64,000 bases of DNA. Source: an uncultured Woeseiaceae bacterium (lineage in GTDB: Bacteria; Pseudomonadota; Gammaproteobacteria; Steroidobacterales; Woeseiaceae). Shown piece by piece: positions 27,484-36,745 of the stretch (positions are counted from its first letter, which is position 1; every line of letters starts with the position of its first letter). The stretch is from NCBI GenBank assembly GCA_947259285.1, contig CAMYMR010000001.1:1-64000 (forward strand). Reading direction: 5' to 3'. The notes below the pieces were generated by a model. The model was not told where the DNA came from and did no database searches. It was given only the letters and a program-made list of their open reading frames with translations. A program made the position numbers and the translations under genes.

Positions 27484-30400
27484 TTGCGGGCTTTACTGAC
27501 TGCCATCTTCGCATCGTTGCTGTTCTCGGGAGCGGCTTTCGCAAGCCCGCCTGGCGCCGTCATCTCCAACCAGGCGTCGCTGCAACATCTCAACCTCGCC
27601 GGCGAGTTGAGGACCGTGCTAAGTAACGAGGTTTCGGTCGTTACCGCTGTTGTGCGCAGTCCTGCGAGCGTTAGCTTCACTCGCGTTGTCGGCGGTGGAG
27701 CCGGCGAATACCAGGAGGCAGTGGGTCCTGCCGCCTGCCTGCAAGGTGGCGCGTTTGTAGCGCTGGCCGATCCCACGCTAGTTGGTGGGACAACGATCGA
27801 CCCGGGTCTGGTGCAGGACATCAGAACGACGTCCTCGTACAATATCGGCGAAGCAGCTTTCATACGGCTCGTCGATCCTGATCAGAATCTGAATTACCAG
27901 GTTATCGACACGGCTGTCGTTACGGTCAGAAGTTCGAGCAGTGGCGACAGCGAAACCATTCAGCTGACCGAGACGGGTCTCGATACCGGTGTATTCGCGG
28001 GCTACGTGCCGATCGGCTCGGGCGTCGCGGTGTCCGGTGACTGCACTCTTCAAGGTTCACCGAAAACCGGCGTAACCGTCGATTACGTCGATCCCGTCGA
28101 TCCAAATGACATCGCCGCGACAAGCGCACAGCTTGATCCGGTGCAGAGAGTCTTCGAATCGACAACGGGGGCGGTCGTTAGCGGATCGATCATCGAAATC
28201 GTCGATGCGATGACTGGAATGCCCGCGACGGTCTACGGTAACGACGGTATTAGCCAGTTCCCGTCCTCGATCATCAGCGGTGGCACCGTAACCGACAGTT
28301 CTGGCACATCCTACGTATTCGGCCCGGGCGAGTATCGGTTCCCTGTCGTTCCGGACGGAAGTTACCGCCTGCTGGTTACACCACCGGCGAACTACATTGC
28401 ACCCTCCTCGGCATCAATAGGCGAACTGCAGAGTCTGCCGGGTGCACCGTACTCTCTGAGCCCCGCATCTTTCGGTAACGCGTTTACAAAATTCGGCGAT
28501 CTCTCGTTCGCTATCGATATACCGCTGGATTCGCTGTCGTCGGCGCTGTTCCTGCAGAAAACGACTTTGACCACTGTGGCATCACCAGGTGACTTCGTGC
28601 GTTACGAGTTACTCCTGGAGAACGCCTCGTCCACTGGCGTCGCTAACGACATCCGGATCATCGACCGGCTGCCACCCGGCCTGCGACTGGTACCCGGCTC
28701 GGTTAAGATCGACGGAGCGGATGCTCCGGACCCTGTCATTAGCTCCGACCACGGCGAATTGGAATTCTCTATTGCTACGCTGCCTGTCGCCGGGCGAACA
28801 CAGATAGTCTACGTCGTCGAAGTTGTCGGCGGCCGGCATAACCAGGAACTTACGAACGCCGCTACGGCATTTGCCGCTGGTGGTCTGATATCCAATGAGT
28901 CGACCGCAGTCATTCGGCTAACCGAGGACCTGTTCCGCACAACGGCAACGCTTGTCGGTCGAGTTCTCGAGGCGGACTGCAGTCAGGAGACGTTCACTGA
29001 AGAGCAGGGCGTGGCCAACGTCCGCGTCTACCTCGAAGACGGCCGCTATGCCGTAACTGACGAGGGCGGCCGCTATCACTTCGAGGGCCTGACGCCAGGC
29101 ACACGCGTAGCGCAGCTGGACACGGTCACTGTGCCCGAGTATTTCGATGTTATCGGCTGCGCCGATACGCCGGGCTACGCAGGTCGTGCGGATTCGCAGT
29201 TTGTCAGATTGTCGAGGGGCAGTCTCAAGCGCGCCGATTTCTATCTGCGCCGCAAACCCCGCCCTGAGGGTCGCATCGACATCGAAATGCGGCACGCAGG
29301 CGCGGACAGCGCTGATCAGGTGGGTTACGAGCTGACGCTAAATGGCATCGGTAACGTCGAGATCGGGAATATCAACCTTGAAGTTCTCCTGCCATCCGGC
29401 GTCGAGTACCTGCCCGGAACGCTACAGCTCAATGGTTCGCCAGTCGGAGAGCCGCGTCAGGTCGGTCAGTCGCTTTCGATGGCACTGGACCGCCAGTTCG
29501 GGAACTGGACAAGCCAGGTCAGGTTCACGGCATCGATCGGTGACGCCGTCCACGGCGAACTGGTGAGCAAGGCGCTCGCCCGGTTCGACACGCCGATAGA
29601 AGCAGAGCAGAAAACGCCTATTGTCGAAACCAAGATGGTTCACGAGCCTGCCATTCTGGAAAACGACGGTTACGTGCTCGATTTGAAGTTCGCGGTTCTA
29701 TCAGATCAACTTTCTGTTGAAGACAAGCTGCAGTTGGACGCTCTGGTGAGAGAGTGGCAGGGCGTGACGGATATTCGACTGTCAGCCGTCGGCCATACTG
29801 ACAGCCAGCGAATCAAGCCAGAGAAACGCCACCTGTTTGCGGACAACTACGTTTTGTCACGCGCCCGCGCAACATCATCGGCTATGTACATCGCCCGCGC
29901 GCTGCAGATACCGGCCGAGAACATCCAGGTTGACGGCCGTGGGCCCGACGATCCGGTCGCGGACAACGCGACGGCAGCAGGTCGACAGAAGAACCGCCGT
30001 GTCGAGCTGGTAATGAGTGGCGTTCGCCCAACGCGGCCGTCTTTTCTGGAAGTCACGCAGGTCAGCAGCGGCACCAAGGAGACGGCAACGGTCGGAGCCA
30101 TTCCGGGAATGGAGAGATCGCGCAAGCGTCGCGAGCACATCGACGAGCACGCCGGCATGCCGTCATCACAAAAAGAACCGCCACTTGAATCTCTGGGCAG
30201 GGGCTACGCGATGTTGCTGCCCGAAAAGGGTTTCGCGCCGGGCATTCCGGCGACAAAAGTATCGATTCAGCATGAACCAGGGCAATCTGTCGAGTTGACG
30301 CTGAATGGCGTGCCCGTGAACAAGCTCAACTTTGCCGGGGAGGCGAAGAACGTAGCCGGGACCGTTGTTGTATCTCGCTGGGCCGGCATCGATCTGGTTG

Positions 30401-33279
30401 ACGGTGCGAACAAGCTGCGTGCGATTATACGCAACGCCGACGGCAGCAAAGCGAAAGCCATACGCCGCACTATTCACTTCACTGGTGCACCAGTTCGCGC
30501 GGAATTCGTCGAAGAATTGTCGACCTTGGTCGCTGACGGTAAGACCCAGCCCGTTATTGCGCTGCGACTATTCGACCGCAGCAACAAGCCGGCACGTGCG
30601 GGCGTTGTTGGCCGATTCCGGGTCGATGCACCGTATCGCTCTGCGTGGGACGAAGAAAACGACCGCAAGAACTCCCTGGTCGAAATCGGAACCCGCAACG
30701 CGTCGTACCGGGTTGGTTCAGACGGCGTCGCCTACATTGATTTGGCGCCGACGACGCAGACCGGCGAGGTAACAGTTGTCCTGCCCTTCGAGAATAATCG
30801 CGAACAAGAGGTTCGCGCATGGCTCAAACCCGCGCCACGCGATTGGATTCTCGTCGGCTTCGCCGAAGGCACGGCTGGCTACAATACACTGTCCGACAAC
30901 ATTGCAGCCGCCGTTGAGGCCGGACACGAAGACGGCTACTTCGATGAGGGCCGTATAGCGTTTTTTGCGAAGGGATCCATCAAGGGCGAGTATCTATTGA
31001 CACTTGCTTACGATTCCGCGAGAGATCGTGACTCATCCCGCGATCGCTTCGACACGATCGTCGATCCGAATGCGTATTACTCACTGTATGCAGATGTCAG
31101 CGAACAGCGCTTCGAGGCCGCCAGCCAGCGAAAATTGTATGTAAAGATCGAACGCCAGCAGTTCTATGCGCTGTTCGGCGACTTCGATACCGGTTTGTCC
31201 GTTACCGAGCTCGCGCGCTACCAACGTCGCTTTAACGGCCTGAAGAGCGAGTATCGTGGCAGCAACGTCGGCTATACGGTCTTTGCCGCGGAAACGGATC
31301 AATCTTTCAATCGCGATGAAATTCGCGGCGACGGCACTTCGGGTCTGTATCGCCTCAGCAACGCGCCGATTATTGCAAACAGTGAGATCGTGCGTATCGA
31401 AGTGAGGGATCGTTTCGACTCAGGCATCGTATTGACCAGTCAGACCCAGGCGAGATTCCTTGACTACAATCTCGATACACTCGACGGGACTTTGTACTTC
31501 AAGAAGCCGGTTCCGAGTCGTGACCTCGATTTCAATCCCATCTATATCGTCGTTGAATATGAGTCGGTGTCTGCCGGGACGGATGATGTAGTCGCCGGCG
31601 GCCGGGGATCGCTCCGTTTCGGAGGTGACGCCGTTGAGTTAGGGGTAAGCCATATCAACGACTCCACACAGGGTGCCGAAGCAGACCTTACCGGAGTAGA
31701 TTTCCGGTGGCAGATAGACGATCAGACCGTCCTCAAGGCGGAGATGGCCGAGACGAACGCGATTAATTCGGGTGTCGACAATGGTGGTTCCGCGCATCGT
31801 GTTGATCTTGAACACAACGGCGAAAAGGTCGACATCCGCGCTTTCATCAGTGAGGTGGATGATGGCTTTGGCGTGGGCTACCAGAGTACCGCAGAGCTGG
31901 GAGTAAGGCGCGTGGGCGCAGATGCACGCGTCAGGATGAGTGATCGATTTGCATTCGAGGGTGAGGCTGGTTGGCAGCAGAATCTGCAGACCGAGACGAT
32001 CCGCAATGTCGCGCGCGGCCAGCTGCGGTACGAGCGCGATGACTTTACTGCTCGTCTTGGTCTCGCGCATGCCGAAGACAAGTTCGAGGACGGCGAAAGG
32101 CAGAAGAGCGACCAGGCCGAGTTCAGTCTCACGCGGCAAGTTCTCGACGGCAATCTCAATCTCCGCATCAACGGTAGTACCGCGATCAGCGGGGCTGCCG
32201 GCAATCCGGATTATCCCTCACAATTCGTCCTGGGGGCTGACTATCGAGTTGCGGATGGGGTTGATCTCGTCGCCGAATATGAAGATGCTCAGGGCGCGGA
32301 TCTCGACGCGCAATCCACACGCCTGGGTCTTCGAGCGACACCATGGAGCCGCGCTCAGGTCAATTCATTTCTGACGAACGAGACGAGCGAGTTCGGTCCC
32401 CGTTTGTTCGCCAACGTCGGTTTGATCCAGGGTTTTCAACTCAATGAAAACTGGATCGTCGATGTCGGCGTCGATCATTCCGAAACGGTGATTCAGTCCG
32501 ATACACGGTTTTTTGACTCGGACCGTGAGTTGCCTTCGGGTTCGCGCAATGAGGACTTCACAGCCGCGTATGCGGGTGCGGCGTATACGACGGATCTCTG
32601 GAGTGCGAACGCGCGTCTTGAGTCCCGAAATTCGGATACCGAAGAGCGCATGTCGATGTTGATGGGTTGGTATCGTCAACCCGATCTCGGTCACGGCTTG
32701 TCGGCCGGGTTAACTCTGTTCCTTGCGGAGAATACTCTCGGCAATCAGCTCAGCCAGGCCAACCTCAAATTCGGTTGGGCGTACCGCATGGCCGATAGCA
32801 AGTGGTCCTTCCTTGACCGTATCGACCTCGTCTACGACCAGGCCCGGACTGCGGTGGACAAGCAGAAGAGCTGGCGCTTCATCAACAATCTCAATGCAAA
32901 TCGGCGAATCAGCGCCGCTTCACAACTGTCGTTGCAGTATGCATTCAAGTACGTCCGCAGCGAATTCGACGGCGACGGCTACACCGGTTTCACGGATTTG
33001 ATCGGCGTCGACTATCGCTACGGGTTCCGCGATCGTTGGGACGCCGGTGCGAACGCCAGTATCTATCACTCCTATGAGTCGAAGGTCATTGACTACGGAT
33101 TCGGTGTCGACGTCGGTTACAAGGTTGGTCGAAACCTGTGGTTGACACTCGGATACAATGTCCTGGGATTCGAAGACAAGGACTTTGATGAGGCCCGTTA
33201 CACGGCTGCCGGTCCGTATCTGCGGTTTTCGATCAAAGCTGACCAGCAGCTGCTAAAGGCGATCGCCGGACAGCGCTAG
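27484..33279 (+). CDS. Large outer-membrane protein: signal peptide, DUF11-like domains, carboxypeptidase-regulatory-like domain, OmpA-like domain, C-terminal beta-barrel
   Basis: Signal peptide RALLTAIFASLLFSGAAFA; OmpA-like GHTD...NRRVELVM (about 29641-30018); alternating amphipathic strands over the last ~800 aa. The ORF extends to 27307; the true start is uncertain (TTG 27484, GTG 27307, or ATG 27407 if the G tract is mis-called or variable). Confidence 0.8.
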   Translation: MRALLTAIFASLLFSGAAFASPPGAVISNQASLQHLNLAGELRTVLSNEVSVVTAVVRSPASVSFTRVVGGGAGEYQEAVGPAACLQGGAFVALADPTLVGGTTIDPGLVQDIRTTSSYNIGEAAFIRLVDPDQNLNYQVIDTAVVTVRSSSSGDSETIQLTETGLDTGVFAGYVPIGSGVAVSGDCTLQGSPKTGVTVDYVDPVDPNDIAATSAQLDPVQRVFESTTGAVVSGSIIEIVDAMTGMPATVYGNDGISQFPSSIISGGTVTDSSGTSYVFGPGEYRFPVVPDGSYRLLVTPPANYIAPSSASIGELQSLPGAPYSLSPASFGNAFTKFGDLSFAIDIPLDSLSSALFLQKTTLTTVASPGDFVRYELLLENASSTGVANDIRIIDRLPPGLRLVPGSVKIDGADAPDPVISSDHGELEFSIATLPVAGRTQIVYVVEVVGGRHNQELTNAATAFAAGGLISNESTAVIRLTEDLFRTTATLVGRVLEADCSQETFTEEQGVANVRVYLEDGRYAVTDEGGRYHFEGLTPGTRVAQLDTVTVPEYFDVIGCADTPGYAGRADSQFVRLSRGSLKRADFYLRRKPRPEGRIDIEMRHAGADSADQVGYELTLNGIGNVEIGNINLEVLLPSGVEYLPGTLQLNGSPVGEPRQVGQSLSMALDRQFGNWTSQVRFTASIGDAVHGELVSKALARFDTPIEAEQKTPIVETKMVHEPAILENDGYVLDLKFAVLSDQLSVEDKLQLDALVREWQGVTDIRLSAVGHTDSQRIKPEKRHLFADNYVLSRARATSSAMYIARALQIPAENIQVDGRGPDDPVADNATAAGRQKNRRVELVMSGVRPTRPSFLEVTQVSSGTKETATVGAIPGMERSRKRREHIDEHAGMPSSQKEPPLESLGRGYAMLLPEKGFAPGIPATKVSIQHEPGQSVELTLNGVPVNKLNFAGEAKNVAGTVVVSRWAGIDLVDGANKLRAIIRNADGSKAKAIRRTIHFTGAPVRAEFVEELSTLVADGKTQPVIALRLFDRSNKPARAGVVGRFRVDAPYRSAWDEENDRKNSLVEIGTRNASYRVGSDGVAYIDLAPTTQTGEVTVVLPFENNREQEVRAWLKPAPRDWILVGFAEGTAGYNTLSDNIAAAVEAGHEDGYFDEGRIAFFAKGSIKGEYLLTLAYDSARDRDSSRDRFDTIVDPNAYYSLYADVSEQRFEAASQRKLYVKIERQQFYALFGDFDTGLSVTELARYQRRFNGLKSEYRGSNVGYTVFAAETDQSFNRDEIRGDGTSGLYRLSNAPIIANSEIVRIEVRDRFDSGIVLTSQTQARFLDYNLDTLDGTLYFKKPVPSRDLDFNPIYIVVEYESVSAGTDDVVAGGRGSLRFGGDAVELGVSHINDSTQGAEADLTGVDFRWQIDDQTVLKAEMAETNAINSGVDNGGSAHRVDLEHNGEKVDIRAFISEVDDGFGVGYQSTAELGVRRVGADARVRMSDRFAFEGEAGWQQNLQTETIRNVARGQLRYERDDFTARLGLAHAEDKFEDGERQKSDQAEFSLTRQVLDGNLNLRINGSTAISGAAGNPDYPSQFVLGADYRVADGVDLVAEYEDAQGADLDAQSTRLGLRATPWSRAQVNSFLTNETSEFGPRLFANVGLIQGFQLNENWIVDVGVDHSETVIQSDTRFFDSDRELPSGSRNEDFTAAYAGAAYTTDLWSANARLESRNSDTEERMSMLMGWYRQPDLGHGLSAGLTLFLAENTLGNQLSQANLKFGWAYRMADSKWSFLDRIDLVYDQARTAVDKQKSWRFINNLNANRRISAASQLSLQYAFKYVRSEFDGDGYTGFTDLIGVDYRYGFRDRWDAGANASIYHSYESKVIDYGFGVDVGYKVGRNLWLTLGYNVLGFEDKDFDEARYTAAGPYLRFSIKADQQLLKAIAGQR

Positions 33280-33351
33280 CGACGGCTTTTGCCGCGTATT
33301 CGGCACAATTCCATACAGCCAGCGCCTGCAGAACCGTGTAATCTTTCGGCC

Positions 33352-35271
33352 GTGACGGACCTGACCGAATTCTTTGGCGACAATAGCCCCCTCAATGAAC
33401 TCTTGCCCGGATTTCAGCCGCGGGCCGGCCAGGCCTGGATGGCCGAGGCCGTGGCTGAGGCGATTCAAAACTCGGACAAGCTCGTTGTCGAAGCGGGGAC
33501 GGGGACCGGCAAGACTTTCGCCTATCTTCTGCCGGCGCTGCTGAGCGGCAAGAAGACCATCATCAGCACGGGCACCAAAGCCCTCCAGGATCAGCTGTAT
33601 CACCGCGACCTTCCCCTGATTAGCAAGGCGGTGGGTCGTCCCGCCGAGACCGCGCTGTTGAAAGGACGCGCCAACTACCTGTGCCTGCAGCGCGTTGATC
33701 AGGTAACCGACGTTGCGGCGTCACTCGTGAACGATATGAACGCCGTGCGTCAGTGGCGTTACCGCACTGACAGCGGCGATCGTGCCGAGCTCATCGACGT
33801 TGCCGAGGATTCGGCTATCTGGCCGCTGGTAACGTCGACGGCGGATAACTGCCTCGGGCAAAAATGCCCCGAATACTCGAAGTGCCACGTCGTCAAGGCG
33901 CGGCGCGCGGCGCAGGAAGCGGACCTGGTCGTCGTCAACCATCACCTGCTGCTGGCCGACCTGGCAATGAAGGAAGAGGGCTTCGTCGAATTCCTGCCGG
34001 GAGCCGAGGCGATAATCCTGGATGAGGCACACCAGGTGCCGGACCTCGCCGTGCAGTTCTTCGGCGTGTCGCTGGGCAGTCGCGAGCTGGAAAGACTGGT
34101 GGAGGAAACGCGCGCGGCGACGCTGCCTGTTTCTCAAGCTGATTTGCAGCGCCGCATCGATGCGTTGCAGACGGCCGTCCGGGTGCTGCGCGCAGAGGCG
34201 CCGCGCAAGGAGGGTCGACACGAGCTCAGCGAAGTCATGACAGAAATTCGCGAACCGCTCGACGTGCTGTCTCACGCGCTTCACGATGTACAGCACGCGG
34301 TCCGTGAGCTCGGCGACGCGAGCGTCGAACTGGAGAAAATTCACGAGCAGCTCGCGGGGGCTGTCGAGCGGCTCGCGATCCTGTCCAGTGACGATGCCTG
34401 GGACGGCCTGCGCTGGTTGGAGGTGAACCCACGTAGCCTGCGCATGCACCTCACGCCGCTCGACGTTTCGACGACACTCAACGGCCTTATCGACAACGGC
34501 TATCAGGCCTGGATATTCACCTCGGCCACGCTCGCTATCGGCGAGGATTTTTCGCTGTTTGCGTCGCGCATGGGACTGCCCAATGTTTCGGGACTCACGT
34601 TCCCGAGCCCTTACAACATTCAGCAGAACGGTCTCATCTATCTGCCCCCCGACATGCCACAGCCGTCGGAGCTGCGCCATACCGATGCGATGCTCGATGC
34701 CGTAACGCCGCTGCTCGATTTTACTTCAGGTGGCATGTTCTGCCTCTTCACCAGCCACCGCGCATTGAACAGCGCAAGAAAATGGTTCAGGAACCACAGC
34801 TCGAGTCTCGGCGGGCGCACATTGCTGGTGCAGGGTGACGCGCCGCGCGACGATCTTTTGCGCCGGTTTCGCAAGGAAGGCGACGCGGTATTGCTGGGCA
34901 CCGGCAGTTTCTGGGAGGGGGTCGACGTCCGGGGACAGGCGCTCAGTGTCGTTGCCATTGACAAACTGCCGTTCACATCACCCGGCGACCCGCTGATGAT
35001 GGCGCGGCTCGAATTCATACGGCGGCAAGGGGGCAATGGCTTCATGGACCATCAGCTTCCGCTCGCGGCGTTGTCGCTCAAACAGGGCGCGGGTCGCCTC
35101 CTGCGCGACCAGAATGACTTCGGCCTCATCGTACTTTGTGATCCGCGGATTTCGACCAAGCGCTACGGAAAGATCTTCCTCGAGTGCCTGGAACCGATGC
35201 CCTCGACGTCGGCGCTCAATGAAGTTTCGAGTTTTCTCGCCGTGCACGAGCGCAAAGGCAAAGTCGCATGA
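33352..35271 (+). CDS. yoaA: ATP-dependent DNA helicase, DinG/YoaA family
   Basis: EAGTGTGKTFAYLLPAL Walker A, DEAH box, four-Cys Fe-S cluster region, GSFWEGVDVRGQ. Confidence 0.88.
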   Translation: MTDLTEFFGDNSPLNELLPGFQPRAGQAWMAEAVAEAIQNSDKLVVEAGTGTGKTFAYLLPALLSGKKTIISTGTKALQDQLYHRDLPLISKAVGRPAETALLKGRANYLCLQRVDQVTDVAASLVNDMNAVRQWRYRTDSGDRAELIDVAEDSAIWPLVTSTADNCLGQKCPEYSKCHVVKARRAAQEADLVVVNHHLLLADLAMKEEGFVEFLPGAEAIILDEAHQVPDLAVQFFGVSLGSRELERLVEETRAATLPVSQADLQRRIDALQTAVRVLRAEAPRKEGRHELSEVMTEIREPLDVLSHALHDVQHAVRELGDASVELEKIHEQLAGAVERLAILSSDDAWDGLRWLEVNPRSLRMHLTPLDVSTTLNGLIDNGYQAWIFTSATLAIGEDFSLFASRMGLPNVSGLTFPSPYNIQQNGLIYLPPDMPQPSELRHTDAMLDAVTPLLDFTSGGMFCLFTSHRALNSARKWFRNHSSSLGGRTLLVQGDAPRDDLLRRFRKEGDAVLLGTGSFWEGVDVRGQALSVVAIDKLPFTSPGDPLMMARLEFIRRQGGNGFMDHQLPLAALSLKQGAGRLLRDQNDFGLIVLCDPRISTKRYGKIFLECLEPMPSTSALNEVSSFLAVHERKGKVA

Positions 35272-35966
35272 AGCTGCTGGCGATCGATACCTCATCGCCC
35301 GCATGCAGCGTCGCATTATCCGTCGGGCCGGCGGTGTTCGAGCGCCACGAGGAGCAGGCGCGTGAGCACACTCGGCTCGTAACACCGATGATACGCAGCG
35401 TCTTGTCGGAGGGCAGTGTTGCGCTAAGCGATCTGGACGCTATCGTGCTCGGAAACGGGCCCGGTTCATTCATCGGCATGCGCATTGCGGCATCCGTCGC
35501 GCAGGGCCTGGCGCACGGTGCGGGTCTGGGCATCGTGCCGGTATCATCGCTTGCCGCCGTTGCCGCGGAGGTCTTTGCGGAGACCGACGCGAAGGAGGCA
35601 ATCATCGCCCAGGATGCCCATATGAACGAGGTGTACCTTGGAGCCTATCGTCGCGGCGATGCCAATCACCCGGATACTATTTTTCCGGAGCGGCTGCATG
35701 GCCAGGTGGTCGTCAGCGAGCTCGAGGGCACCGATGCCGGCGGCCGCGTTGCGGCCGGTTTCGGTTGGCGGCGCTATCCGCAGCTAGGCGCCGTCAATGC
35801 ATCGTACATTGAAGAGCAGCTGGATCTTCTGCACCCAAGGGCCCGTTTCCTGTTGCCCCTCGGCGCGATTGCCTTACAGCTCGGAAAGATTGTCGATCCG
35901 AAAGACGTAATGCCGGCCTATTTGCGGAACAAAGTCGCCGAAAAGCCGCATGAGGCCGGCTCGTAA
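35268..35966 (+). CDS. tsaB: tRNA threonylcarbamoyladenosine biosynthesis protein TsaB
   Basis: MKLLAIDTSSPACSVAL ... GPGSFIGMRI. Confidence 0.94.
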   Translation: MKLLAIDTSSPACSVALSVGPAVFERHEEQAREHTRLVTPMIRSVLSEGSVALSDLDAIVLGNGPGSFIGMRIAASVAQGLAHGAGLGIVPVSSLAAVAAEVFAETDAKEAIIAQDAHMNEVYLGAYRRGDANHPDTIFPERLHGQVVVSELEGTDAGGRVAAGFGWRRYPQLGAVNASYIEEQLDLLHPRARFLLPLGAIALQLGKIVDPKDVMPAYLRNKVAEKPHEAGS

Positions 35967-35982
35967 CAGAACTGTAATATAC
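35961..35982 (+). promoter_or_regulatory. Putative Pho box upstream of phoB
   Basis: TCGTAACAGAACTGTAATATAC: two degenerate CTGTAAC half-sites at 11-nt period. Confidence 0.45.
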
Positions 35983-36041
35983 TGCTGTTGAAATGCGGGA
36001 CTGAATTGCGTAATTCCCAATGAGGTCATTCAAGAGCCGCC

Positions 36042-36743
36042 ATGGCCGCTCATAAAATACTCATCGTTGAAGACGAACAAGCCATTCGCGACATGATCGC
36101 ATTTCACCTGTCGCGCGCCGGGTATGAAACGCTGGAAGCAGCTGACTGCAAGATAGCGCGGCGACTGCTTGTCGACGAGCAGCCCGACCTTGCGCTGATC
36201 GACTGGATGCTGCCGGACGTCAGCGGACTCGAGTTCACGCGTATGCTGAAACGGGACGAGAGGTATGACGACCTGTCGATCATAATGCTGACGGCAAGGG
36301 CCGAGGAGCGTGACAAGGTCTCGGGGCTCGAAGGCGGCGCCGACGACTACATCACTAAACCGTTCTCACCGCGTGAGTTGATTGCGCGAATCCAGGCCGT
36401 GTTGCGAAGGGGCGGAAGATCCAACGAAGAACCGATTATTGCCGGGGTACTCAAGTTGGATCCGGCCGGGCATCGGGTCGCGGTCTCGGACAGGGAAATC
36501 AAGCTTGGCCCCACCGAGTATCGTCTGCTGCATTTTCTTTTGACACATCCCGATCGTGTCTACAGTCGTACGCAATTGTTGGATCGGGTCTGGGGCGCCA
36601 ACGTCTATGTCGAAGAGCGCACCGTGGATGTTCATGTCAGGCGGTTGCGCAAGGCATTGTCCGTGGAGAATGCTCATAGCTACATTCAGACGGTGCGCGG
36701 GGCCGGGTATCGTTTTTCGGTTCGGGAAACCGTTAGCAGTTAG
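36042..36743 (+). CDS. phoB: Phosphate regulon response regulator PhoB
   Basis: Receiver plus OmpR-type winged helix; followed by phoR. Confidence 0.94.
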   Translation: MAAHKILIVEDEQAIRDMIAFHLSRAGYETLEAADCKIARRLLVDEQPDLALIDWMLPDVSGLEFTRMLKRDERYDDLSIIMLTARAEERDKVSGLEGGADDYITKPFSPRELIARIQAVLRRGGRSNEEPIIAGVLKLDPAGHRVAVSDREIKLGPTEYRLLHFLLTHPDRVYSRTQLLDRVWGANVYVEERTVDVHVRRLRKALSVENAHSYIQTVRGAGYRFSVRETVSS

Positions 36744-36745
36744 TG

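Noticed and set aside
33721-34680. 319-aa antisense ORF inside the DinG/YoaA-like helicase gene
   Set aside because: Overlaps conserved helicase motifs on the other strand; no recognisable product.
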